Positions 8,357 to 15,450 of a stretch of 35,824 nt of DNA are shown in pieces; the first letter of the stretch is position 1; every line of letters begins with the position of its first letter. The position numbers and the translations under genes were made by a program. Source of the DNA: Polynucleobacter meluiroseus (GTDB lineage: Bacteria > Pseudomonadota > Gammaproteobacteria > Burkholderiales > Burkholderiaceae); contig CAMDKY010000018.1 in assembly GCA_945901245.1 (NCBI GenBank), positions 1 to 35,824 of the forward strand. The letters run 5' to 3'. The notes below the pieces were generated by a model. It ran no database searches, was not told the origin of the DNA, and was given only the letters and a program-made list of their open reading frames with translations.

Positions 8357-9053
8357 TTCAATGACAACCGAGGCAAGACGGATTGAGTTACGGGGCATTC
8401 AAATCGTGCGTGATGGGCGCACGATTTTAGATATACCAAATACCGACATTCAGTTTGGCGGAATCACCGCGTGCATCGGCCCGAACGGCGCTGGTAAGAC
8501 AACCTTTTTAAAGTTATTACATGGACTGATTTCGCCTAATGCAGGTGGTAAAGTTGACTACCCGGCTGGCATGCGTAGCGCTTTGGTGCTGCACCATACG
8601 CCCATGATCAAGGCCAGTGTCCGTATCAATATTGGTCTAAGCGGCATTCATAAACCAAATGATAAAGAGATTGATCTAGCTTTAGAGGAAGCAGGATTAA
8701 GCCACTTACAGCATCAACCCGCCTACCAACTGTCTGCTGGAGAGCGGCAAAAACTGTGCCTCGGTAGAGCTCGCCTGCAGAATCCTAATCTACTGCTACT
8801 AGATGAGCCGACGGCCAATCTAGATCCCGCCACAACAGAGCAAGTTGAAACCATGATTCGGGGTTTTGCAGCATCGGGCTGCGATGTGCTGATTAGCTCA
8901 CACCAGCTCGCCCAAGTGAGGCGATTGGCTGACTCCATTCTGTTTATTGATGGCGGCCAAATAAAAGAGAAAGGGGCTTGCGCCCCCTTCTTTACGCAAC
9001 CTCAGACTGAGGCTGCGCTTCTTTATCTGCAGCGCGAACGCACTGCGGATTAA
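8349..9053 (+). CDS. tupC: ABC transporter ATP-binding protein, tungstate type (TupC-like)
   Basis: This is the nucleotide-binding subunit partnering TupB. ATG 8349 is preferred over an upstream ATG at 8319 because GGAG lies about 8 bases before it and it overlaps the tupB stop in the usual coupled manner; the product is then 234 residues. Walker A is GPNGAGKTT at residues 44-52, the signature is LSAGERQKLCLGRA, and Walker B with D-loop is LLLLDEPTANLD, followed by the switch His in ISSHQLAQ. Length is normal for a single ATPase domain. Its stop codon directly abuts the last gene of the convergent formate dehydrogenase operon (9054), and its 3' coding end contains a hairpin that may terminate that operon. 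Confidence 0.88.
   Translation: MVNSMTTEARRIELRGIQIVRDGRTILDIPNTDIQFGGITACIGPNGAGKTTFLKLLHGLISPNAGGKVDYPAGMRSALVLHHTPMIKASVRINIGLSGIHKPNDKEIDLALEEAGLSHLQHQPAYQLSAGERQKLCLGRARLQNPNLLLLDEPTANLDPATTEQVETMIRGFAASGCDVLISSHQLAQVRRLADSILFIDGGQIKEKGACAPFFTQPQTEAALLYLQRERTAD
8957..8989 (-). terminator. Candidate rho-independent terminator of the FDH operon, inside tupC
   Basis: Read on the minus strand there is a stem GGGGC, a GCAA tetraloop (GNRA type) and GCCCC, which can also be drawn with the longer AAGGGG/CCCCTT arms. The stem is followed at once by TCTCTTTTATTT. It lies 65-97 bases past the last stop codon of the formate dehydrogenase operon, which abuts the tupC stop and leaves no intergenic space. 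On the plus strand the stem is followed only by a weak T stretch. The hairpin is seen directly; termination is inferred. Confidence 0.5.
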
Positions 9054-9362
9054 TTACTTCTTTGCTGCCGCGGCGGGAGCAGCAGCAGGAGTTGCTGCTG
9101 GAGCAGCGGCTTGCACTGTTGGCGCAACAAAAGGTGGTGGCTGAACACAGGCCGCTGGTGCTGGTGTTCCGGCTTTCTTATAACGATTGGCAATGGCGTT
9201 TTCAGACTGACACAATTGATAAGCGCTAATTTGCCCTGCATAAGCTGTTTTCGCTTTTGCTAAGTCGGCTGCGGCGGCCTGTTCTGGGGTCGGTGCAGGT
9301 AACTTTGCAAATACTCCAGTTGCAGTTAAAGCGCAAGCGAGAAGTGCGATGGTCTTTTTCAT
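9054..9362 (-). CDS. Small secreted Ala/Pro-rich protein of the FDH operon (unknown function)
   Basis: I do not recognise a named family. The 102-residue product starts at ATG 9362, with AAGGA about 8 bases upstream; the longer in-frame extension would overlap the cytochrome gene and mask the signal. It has a clear Sec signal peptide (MKKTIALLACALTATGVFA, cleavage after residue 19). The mature part is a short helical stretch of about 50 residues with Cys51 and Cys72, which could form a disulfide, and a low-complexity Pro/Ala tail ending in KK. It is the last gene of the operon, 10 bp after the gamma subunit, so a periplasmic role next to the formate dehydrogenase is likely. The Ala-rich codon repeats in the tail are not a mobile repeat. 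Confidence 0.75.
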   Translation of the reverse strand: MKKTIALLACALTATGVFAKLPAPTPEQAAAADLAKAKTAYAGQISAYQLCQSENAIANRYKKAGTPAPAACVQPPPFVAPTVQAAAPAATPAAAPAAAAKK

Positions 9363-9372
9363 AGCCAATTCC

Positions 9373-10440
9373 TTATTTAACTTTGTGATACCAAGCTTCA
9401 TGGTGTTCTTTTGCCCAGGTCTCATCGACATAGCCGGTTTTCATGCCGTCGATTGAACCTTGCATTCCAATACTGCCGATATACATGTGACCAAAAGCCA
9501 TGGCGGTGATGAGCAGTGCACCTACGGTATGAATAATGTGCGATATCTGCATCGTGCCGCGCCAGTACTCCAGGCCAGGTACTGGAACAATCATGTCTAA
9601 AACCCAACCGGAAGCCGAAACCAACCCGCCGAGAACGACCATGCCAAACCAAAACCAGAACTTTTCACCCGGATTGAAATAGTTGGCTGGCACATGCTTA
9701 CCGCCAAACATACCCCCAAATGTTTTGATCCACTCCCAGTCACCTTTTTCAGGCATATTGCGTTTTGCAAATTGAATAAAAAACGCAATCAAACTGATCG
9801 TGAACAGAGGGCCAACAAAGTTATGGATATTTTTGCTGACGAGCAACAAGATACTAAAGGCGCTTGCACCTAATAGATCGATCGCAAAGTACTTGCCGTA
9901 CAGAATCAATAGGCCGGTAATCGCCAGCGCAATAAAGCTAAATGCCATCGTCCAGTGATTTACGCGCTCAAGTGTTGTGAAGCGCTTAATTTTTTTGCCC
10001 GTCATTGGCTCATGCAGCTTGATTTTTCCTTTGAGCACAAAGACCGCCAAAATGCCGCCGGAGGCGAGCGCAAGCAACCAAGCTCCATACACCGTGATCA
10101 CGCCGTTACGAATCAAGCGCCACTGCTGACCTGATTTTTGAATCAGAACGCCAGCCTGTTTATCAGGGATGCTGACGAAGTTAACATCATCGCTGTTGAC
10201 AGTACGCCAAATCGGCGCGCTATTTCCAGGTTGGTTTTGCGCCGCTCTGCGTTGTGCCTCAATAGTGGCATCGGGAGCGCGGCCCACATCCATGATGTTG
10301 GCTGATTGGACCTGTGGCAAGGTAGCGGGCTGACCGGCTGCTGGCGCTTGCTGAGCTAAGCTTGTACCTGCAAAAACCGAGCAAAACAGTCCCGTGGCTA
10401 AAGCCCAAGGACGGAGTGTTGCGCAAATAGATTGATTCAT
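9373..10440 (-). CDS. fdhC: Formate dehydrogenase gamma subunit, cytochrome b556 type
   Basis: This membrane subunit takes electrons from the beta subunit through two b hemes and reduces quinone. The 355-residue protein begins with a Sec-type signal (about residues 1-29, SLAQ) and a periplasmic N-terminal region of about 80 residues. A first helix follows (about 114-136), then a four-helix FdnI/FdoI-like cytochrome core. Candidate heme ligands are His162 in NHWTMAF, His206 in KNIHNFVGPLF, and His301, His304 and His318 in HIIHTVGALLITAMAFGHMY. Length exceeds E. coli FdnI (about 217 residues) because of the N-terminal extension, a feature known from Wolinella/Burkholderia-type enzymes. GAGG lies 7 bases before the ATG. 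It follows the small lipoprotein gene after 59 bp. Confidence 0.93.
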   Translation of the reverse strand: MNQSICATLRPWALATGLFCSVFAGTSLAQQAPAAGQPATLPQVQSANIMDVGRAPDATIEAQRRAAQNQPGNSAPIWRTVNSDDVNFVSIPDKQAGVLIQKSGQQWRLIRNGVITVYGAWLLALASGGILAVFVLKGKIKLHEPMTGKKIKRFTTLERVNHWTMAFSFIALAITGLLILYGKYFAIDLLGASAFSILLLVSKNIHNFVGPLFTISLIAFFIQFAKRNMPEKGDWEWIKTFGGMFGGKHVPANYFNPGEKFWFWFGMVVLGGLVSASGWVLDMIVPVPGLEYWRGTMQISHIIHTVGALLITAMAFGHMYIGSIGMQGSIDGMKTGYVDETWAKEHHEAWYHKVK

Positions 10441-10499
10441 GCGATTTCCTCAACAGCAATTCTGTTATTTAGAGTTCCGAATAAGGGTACCAAAGTCCA

Positions 10500-10730
10500 T
10501 TACTTGATTTTGATGTACTCAGATTGTTGTTGATTGCGCTTATTAATTTCCTCTTGCCAGCTTTTAGCATCACCTGGTTTCCAGCCTTTGACCATAAAGC
10601 CATTATCAGCACCCATAAAAGGGGCAATGTCTGGACGTTTGGAATTCAAAGCCAATGATCCAGGCTCGCTATTGCAGGCACTTAAAAAACCAAGAGCCAA
10701 TACAGCGGCAGTTACGGTCCGTAATTTCAT
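10500..10730 (-). CDS. Small lipoprotein of the FDH operon (unknown function)
   Basis: This is a 76-residue predicted lipoprotein: a short hydrophobic signal ends in the lipobox FLSAC, with the acylated Cys near residue 19. The mature part of fewer than 60 residues contains RPDIAPFMGADNGFMVKGWKPGDAKSW and a charged Gln/Lys-rich end. Translation is coupled to the beta subunit by an ATGA overlap (10727-10730) and has GGAGG 6 bases upstream. Its position between the beta and gamma subunit genes suggests that it helps assembly or docking of the complex on the periplasmic face. I know of no characterised homologue, so the role is inference from location. Confidence 0.8.
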   Translation of the reverse strand: MKLRTVTAAVLALGFLSACNSEPGSLALNSKRPDIAPFMGADNGFMVKGWKPGDAKSWQEEINKRNQQQSEYIKIK

Positions 10731-11374
10731 ATCTTGCCTCCGGTTGGAGCCGCTTTTGCGCCGGCTTTATCAGGCTGACCGTATGCAGTAGTCCAGCCAA
10801 ACACATCAGCGCCCGCATTTTTACCTGCGGTTTGACGCTTCACTACCCGAGTACGGAAGATGTCGGCAATCACATCACCGTCACCACCAATCAAGGCCTT
10901 GGTAGAACACATCTCAGCGCATAAAGGCAACTTACCCTCAGCTAAGCGGTTACGTCCATATTTTTCAAATTCAGCAACGCTACCATTGGCTTCTGGGCCA
11001 CCAGCACAGAATGTGCATTTGTCCATCTTGCCGCGCAAACCAAAAGTGCCCGAGCTAGGGAACTGTGGGGCACCAAATGGGCAAGCGTAGGAGCAGTATG
11101 CGCAACCGATGCAAGTGTCTTTGTCGTGCAACACAACACCCTCGTCGGTACGGTAAAAGCAATCTACCGGGCAAACAGCCATGCAAGGCGCATCCGCGCA
11201 GTGCATACAGGCAACCGAGATGGATTTCTCCGCCCCAACTACGCCGTCATTAATAGTGACAACCCGGCGGCGATTAACGCCCCAAGGTACTTCGTTGTCG
11301 TTTTTACAAGCAGTAACGCAGCCGTTGCATTCAATACACCGTTCCGCGTCGCAGATAAATTTCATTCGTGCCAT
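10727..11374 (-). CDS. fdhB: Formate dehydrogenase beta subunit, four [4Fe-4S] clusters
   Basis: This is the electron-transfer subunit linking the catalytic subunit to the cytochrome. The 215-residue protein has the complete 16-Cys arrangement of the DmsB/FdnH class: C13/C16/C19/C23, C56/C59/C64/C68, C88/C91/C94/C98 and C120/C123/C152/C156, enough for four clusters. There is no signal peptide, so it is expected to be exported as a passenger with the Tat-targeted alpha subunit. Unlike E. coli FdnH it has no C-terminal membrane helix; it ends in a hydrophilic Gly/Ala/Lys tail. The start has AGGAG 6 bases upstream, 28 bp after the alpha gene, and its stop overlaps the lipoprotein start (ATGA). 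Confidence 0.95.
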   Translation of the reverse strand: MARMKFICDAERCIECNGCVTACKNDNEVPWGVNRRRVVTINDGVVGAEKSISVACMHCADAPCMAVCPVDCFYRTDEGVVLHDKDTCIGCAYCSYACPFGAPQFPSSGTFGLRGKMDKCTFCAGGPEANGSVAEFEKYGRNRLAEGKLPLCAEMCSTKALIGGDGDVIADIFRTRVVKRQTAGKNAGADVFGWTTAYGQPDKAGAKAAPTGGKI

Positions 11375-11402
11375 TGTGATCTCCTGACTTTAGCGGTTGG
11401 GC

Positions 11403-14393
11403 TTATGCAAACTTTTCGATCTGGCAGATCGTTGTTTTGGTTTCTTGCATCATCGTTACGTTGTCGTAACCGTAGGTAGTCGCTGTATTCACAGACTCCC
11501 CACGCACGACTGGATGTGCACCTTTTGGATAGTACTCAAGCATATCTTTGCCATCAATCCAGCCCGAGAAATGGAACGGAACGAATGCGGTATCCGCTGC
11601 AACGCGCTCGGTTACCATTGCACGCACCTTGATCTTGGCGCCGGTAGGCGACTTGACCCAGACGTAGTCCCAGTTCTTAATGCCACGCTTGGCTGCTGCT
11701 GTTGGATTAATTTCAACAAAGTTTTCTTGTTGCAATTCAGCCAACCATGGATTGGAACGGGTCTCTTCACCACCACCCTCGTATTCCACCAAACGACCGG
11801 AAGTTAAGATGATTGGGAACTTCTCAGCCAACTTGTCTTCGATGTTCTTATCTTGAACTGTCTTGTACAAGGTTGGCAAGCGCCAGAATGTTTTGCGATC
11901 AGCTGAGGCAGGGTACTTCGCCACTAAATCTGGGCGGGTACTGTACAGCGCTTCGCGGTGCTGTGGAATTGGATCTGGGAAATTCCATACCACTGCCCGC
12001 GCCTTCGCATTACCAAAGGGATGGCAGCCATGGTTTTTCATGGCAACACGAATGATGCCGCCGGACAAGTCCGTCTTCCAGTTTTTACCTTCGGCTGCTT
12101 TTTGCTCAGCCTCAGTCAGCTCGCTCCACCAGCCTAGTTTTTTCATCAGCACATGATCAAACTCGGGGTAGCCGGTTTTAATATCAGCACCCTTCGAGAA
12201 CGAACCATCCGCTGCCAAAAGGCTCTTACCGTCTTTTTCCACACCAAAGTTGGCACGGAAGTTACCACCGCCATCCATGACGTGCTTACTGGTGTCATAT
12301 AGATTGGGTGAGCCAGGATGCTTAAGGGCTGCATTGCCGTAACAAGGCCATGGCAATCCAAAATAGTCGCCAGTGGTGTCGTAACCCGTAACCGGATCTT
12401 TACCGCCACGTGACTTCAAGGTCTTCGGATCAAATACACTCATCATCCGCATGTGGGCTTTGAGACGCTCAGGCGTTTGGCCTGTGTAACCAATCGTCCA
12501 AACGCCGCGGTTGATCTCGCGCAAGATGGATTCAATTTCAGGCTCTTGCCACGTTTTTCCTGCGTACTTGGCCTCGTTCATCTTGAAATTAACCGACAGC
12601 TCTTTACCAAAGCCGAGGCGGTTTGCAAACTCCTGCATGATGACGTGGTCAGGCACCGATTCAAACAGGGGGTCTATGACTTTCTCACGCCACTGAATCG
12701 AACGATTCGATGCAGTTACCGAACCGTTTGTCTCAAATTGAGTACATGCTGGCAATAAATACACCGCACGGTTTTTATTGACTTCGTCACCCTTCGCTGC
12801 AGGCATTGCAGCCATCACCGAGGTTGCACTTGGATAAGGGTCAATCACCACCAGAAGATCGAGCTTATTCATCGCGCGCTTCATATCAACGCCGCGTGTT
12901 TGCGAATTCGGTGCATGACCCCAGAAGAAAACGCCCTTGACGTTGGTTTCTTGATCAATCATGTCTGAATTTTCAAGCACTGCATCAATCCAACGCGAAA
13001 CCGTTGTCCCCGATTTCTCCATCATATTAGGTGCGTAGCGACCTTTAATCCAGTCGTAATCCACGCCCCAAACGGTGGCGTAATGCTTCCAGGATCCGGC
13101 GGCAAGGCCATAGTAGCCAGGCAAGGAATCTGGGTTAGGACCTACGTCCGTTGCGCCCTGTACGTTGCAGTGGCCGCGGAAAATGTTAGCACCGCCGCCC
13201 GACTTACCAATATTACCCAAGGCCAACTGCAGAATGCAGGAAGCGCGCACCATGGCATTGCCAATGGTGTGCTGGGTTTGGCCCATACACCAAACAATAG
13301 TGCTGGGGCGATTCATCGCCATGGTTTGCGCTACTTTGAATACTTGTGCTTCTGGAACGCCGCATGCCTCTTCGACCGCTGCAGGCGTCCACTTTTCCAT
13401 CACTTCTTTGCGTATGTCTTCCATACCCACGACGCGGTCGCTCACGTATTTTTTATCTTCCCAATTGTTGGCGAAGACGTGATACAGAACACCGAACAGG
13501 AATGGAATATCCGAACCCGAACGAATGCGAACAAACTGATCAGACTTGGCAGCAGTACGCGTATAACGCGGATCAACCACAATTAATTTGCAGCCATTTT
13601 CTTTGGCATGCAACATGTGAACCATAGAGACAGGGTGCGCTTCAGCGGCGTTGGAGCCGATATACAAAGCCGCCTTGGAGTTCATCATGTCGTTGTAGCT
13701 ATTGGTCATCGCGCCATAACCCCAGGTGTTAGCTACGCCAGCAACGGTAGTTGAGTGGCAAATCCGGGCCTGGTGGTCGGTATTGTTCGTACCAAAGAAG
13801 GAAACCCACTTGCGCATTAAATACGCTTGCTCGTTATTCCACTTTGACGATCCAATGAAATATAAAGAATCTGGGGTGTGCTTGGCACGCAGATCCTTCA
13901 TCTTGGCGGTAATTTCATCGAGGGCTTGATCCCAGGTAATGCGCTGATATTTGCCATCCACCAGTTTCATGGGATAGCGCAGACGATAGTCACCGAAGCC
14001 ATGCTCACGCAGCGATGCGCCCTTGGCACATTGGCCGCCCATGTTGATGGGTGAATCAAATACTGGGTCTTGGCGTACCCAAACACCATCCTCTACCGTT
14101 GCATCGCTGGCACAACCCACGGAACAGTGCGTACACACGGTTCGTTTAATTTCGATCTTGCCTTTACCGTCGATCATGGCTTTGCTTGGATCGGCAGCCG
14201 TTGCTTTTTGCACTAAATTTAATTGGCTAACCGCAATACCAGCACCAACGCCAATTCCGGAGCGCTTGAGGAAGGTACGACGATCCATGGTTGGAACCGC
14301 CGCCTTGAGGCCGCGTGACAAACTGCCAATTAAGTTGGACACCGGTACCGAGCGGGTCGTTGTGCTTGCTTGGTTTTTACGAATCAGACTCAT
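11403..14393 (-). CDS. fdhA: Formate dehydrogenase alpha (catalytic) subunit, Mo/W-bisMGD, Tat-exported
   Basis: This subunit oxidises formate to CO2 at a molybdenum or tungsten bis-pterin site in the periplasm. The 996-residue protein carries a twin-arginine signal DRRTFLKRSG at residues 37-46, after an unusually long n-region; the ATG at 14393 has AGGAG 6 bases upstream, whereas the alternative ATG at 14288 lacks a comparable site. The N-terminal [4Fe-4S] ligands are C87, C90, C94 and C122. The active-site ligand is Cys212 in RICHSTTVAGV, where E. coli FdnG has selenocysteine, so this is a Cys enzyme and no UGA recoding is needed. The C-terminal MGD domain contains PIILTSGRLVEYEGGGEETRSNPWL. 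It lies between the TAT-target mini-gene and the beta gene. Confidence 0.96.
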   Translation of the reverse strand: MSLIRKNQASTTTRSVPVSNLIGSLSRGLKAAVPTMDRRTFLKRSGIGVGAGIAVSQLNLVQKATAADPSKAMIDGKGKIEIKRTVCTHCSVGCASDATVEDGVWVRQDPVFDSPINMGGQCAKGASLREHGFGDYRLRYPMKLVDGKYQRITWDQALDEITAKMKDLRAKHTPDSLYFIGSSKWNNEQAYLMRKWVSFFGTNNTDHQARICHSTTVAGVANTWGYGAMTNSYNDMMNSKAALYIGSNAAEAHPVSMVHMLHAKENGCKLIVVDPRYTRTAAKSDQFVRIRSGSDIPFLFGVLYHVFANNWEDKKYVSDRVVGMEDIRKEVMEKWTPAAVEEACGVPEAQVFKVAQTMAMNRPSTIVWCMGQTQHTIGNAMVRASCILQLALGNIGKSGGGANIFRGHCNVQGATDVGPNPDSLPGYYGLAAGSWKHYATVWGVDYDWIKGRYAPNMMEKSGTTVSRWIDAVLENSDMIDQETNVKGVFFWGHAPNSQTRGVDMKRAMNKLDLLVVIDPYPSATSVMAAMPAAKGDEVNKNRAVYLLPACTQFETNGSVTASNRSIQWREKVIDPLFESVPDHVIMQEFANRLGFGKELSVNFKMNEAKYAGKTWQEPEIESILREINRGVWTIGYTGQTPERLKAHMRMMSVFDPKTLKSRGGKDPVTGYDTTGDYFGLPWPCYGNAALKHPGSPNLYDTSKHVMDGGGNFRANFGVEKDGKSLLAADGSFSKGADIKTGYPEFDHVLMKKLGWWSELTEAEQKAAEGKNWKTDLSGGIIRVAMKNHGCHPFGNAKARAVVWNFPDPIPQHREALYSTRPDLVAKYPASADRKTFWRLPTLYKTVQDKNIEDKLAEKFPIILTSGRLVEYEGGGEETRSNPWLAELQQENFVEINPTAAAKRGIKNWDYVWVKSPTGAKIKVRAMVTERVAADTAFVPFHFSGWIDGKDMLEYYPKGAHPVVRGESVNTATTYGYDNVTMMQETKTTICQIEKFA

Positions 14394-14441
14394 CTGATGC
14401 TCCTAAGGGTTTTATTATTTTAGGTAAAGGTTGTTGCGTAT

Positions 14442-14663
14442 TTAAATTAAGGTTGTTTCGTAATACTTACGTACATGTTCAGTTAACTGATAGCCGTCTT
14501 TCTTCTCGCCAACATTACTACCAACTTGTTGGACTATTGCTTGGCCCATTGGCGTTTGCGACACCACGGCAACGGCACCAACCGTTGCTCCAGCACTAAT
14601 AAAAAACTTTCTGCGGGAGGCAGTAGTCTCTGTCGTATTAAGGGGCTTTGTTTTTGTGCTCAT
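14442..14663 (-). CDS. Formate dehydrogenase region TAT-target mini-protein
   Basis: This 73-residue protein matches the TIGR02811-type 'formate dehydrogenase region TAT target'. It has a twin-arginine motif SRRKFFISAG (about residues 16-25), a hydrophobic stretch GATVGAVAVVSQTP, and a short mature region ending in DGYQLTEHVRKYYETTLI. GGAG lies 6 bases before the ATG. It is encoded immediately before the alpha subunit, 48 bp apart. Its function is not known; proteins of this kind occur beside periplasmic formate dehydrogenases and may assist export or become a small structural component. The family assignment is from memory of its size, Tat motif, C-terminal LTEHVRKYYETT pattern and location. 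Confidence 0.88.
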   Translation of the reverse strand: MSTKTKPLNTTETTASRRKFFISAGATVGAVAVVSQTPMGQAIVQQVGSNVGEKKDGYQLTEHVRKYYETTLI

Positions 14664-14796
14664 GTGAACTCCAATGGGTGGACGTATTAATGAAACTTTT
14701 TTTATCTTTTTTCAGTGTAGTACTTTTGTAATTTTTTTGTACTCCACCAACAGAAAAACAGCCTAGGATATACCCTGATAGTGATTTAAATAAGGC
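14664..14796 (-). other. Intergenic gap inside the FDH operon, AT-rich, with inverted repeat
   Basis: This 133-bp gap, between the chaperone gene and the TAT-target gene, is the largest within the operon. It is strongly AT-rich with several A/T runs. AGTAC (14719-14723) and GTACT (14739-14743) form 5-bp arms around a 15-nt T-rich spacer. A second promoter for the structural genes or an mRNA-processing site could lie here, but no convincing -35/-10 pair was found. Confidence 0.3.
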
Positions 14797-15450
14797 TCAC
14801 ATCATGTCAAACGCTTGACCCTCAATTGCCAGAAATTCACGGGTGAGCGCTGCTACTGGGCGGTATAAATGCAATTCGGGATTGGCTTCTATTGCGTCGC
14901 ACAAATCGTCGTACCACGGCCGAATGTGGTCATTAAAAAATACCCTTTGATTAGTAAGGTTAGAAATTTCAACATCATCACCGGCAATTAAGTAGCGCAT
15001 CACTTCAAAAAGGGCGGATACATGATCTTCGGTTTCCGTCACGTCATCTGACGATTCCAAACCAAACTGGGCAAGGGCTCGCCTCACCTCAACCAATGGC
15101 CGTTCATGCAGATGACCGGCTAAATAAAATGAGCTATTCAAATAAACATTTGGCCTGCCAACGCCCATAAATTCTGCGGCATATTCTGATTGCCACTCAC
15201 TAGCCTGGCTATCCCTTGCGGCAGAAATTAAATTAAGCCATACGCCCAGCAATGGAGGTACCTCGTTTAAGGATTTTTCTTGGGGCGCCGATGCTGTAAT
15301 CATGTCCAAAAATGCCTGCTCCGGAGCCTTAATGTAAAACGCAGCTAAGAGGCCGTATAAATCCGACCTGGCCAAGTCTTCAGCTAGGCCAATATTGCCA
15401 AGCTCCGCTTGAGATTGCTCTGCTCCACCCGGGTTTATTGAATCGCTCAT
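14797..15450 (-). CDS. TorD/DmsD-family molecular chaperone for formate dehydrogenase
   Basis: This is a cytoplasmic chaperone of the TorD family, expected to bind the Tat signal of the alpha subunit and hold it until cofactor insertion is complete. The start at ATG 15450 is set by the ATGA overlap with the upstream ferredoxin gene, giving 217 residues; an ATG at 15483 would overlap that gene by 37 bp. Family features are LARSDLYGLLAAFYIKAP, SEYAAEFMGVGRPNVYLNSSFYLAGHLHERPLVEVR and ETEDHVSALFEVMRYLIAG, the last corresponding to the E-x-D-H block of TorD proteins. Length is typical. The substrate is inferred from the operon rather than from the sequence itself. Confidence 0.9.
   Translation of the reverse strand: MSDSINPGGAEQSQAELGNIGLAEDLARSDLYGLLAAFYIKAPEQAFLDMITASAPQEKSLNEVPPLLGVWLNLISAARDSQASEWQSEYAAEFMGVGRPNVYLNSSFYLAGHLHERPLVEVRRALAQFGLESSDDVTETEDHVSALFEVMRYLIAGDDVEISNLTNQRVFFNDHIRPWYDDLCDAIEANPELHLYRPVAALTREFLAIEGQAFDMM

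Noticed and set aside
9060..9115. GCAGCA/GCTGCT-rich stretch as a repeat element
   Set aside because: It is explained by Ala codons of the low-complexity tail of the small secreted protein.
11397..11807. Plus-strand open frame of 136 codons opposite the end of the FDH alpha gene
   Set aside because: Antisense shadow; no ribosome binding site or recognisable product.
13083..13586. A 167-codon plus-strand open frame antisense to the FDH alpha gene
   Set aside because: It lies wholly inside a strongly supported gene, its product resembles no family and is rich in His/Cys/Arg typical of reverse-frame translation.
13746..13764. Possible selenocysteine (UGA) in the FDH active site
   Set aside because: The codon at the active-site position is a Cys codon (Cys212), and the frame contains no internal UGA, so no recoding is needed.
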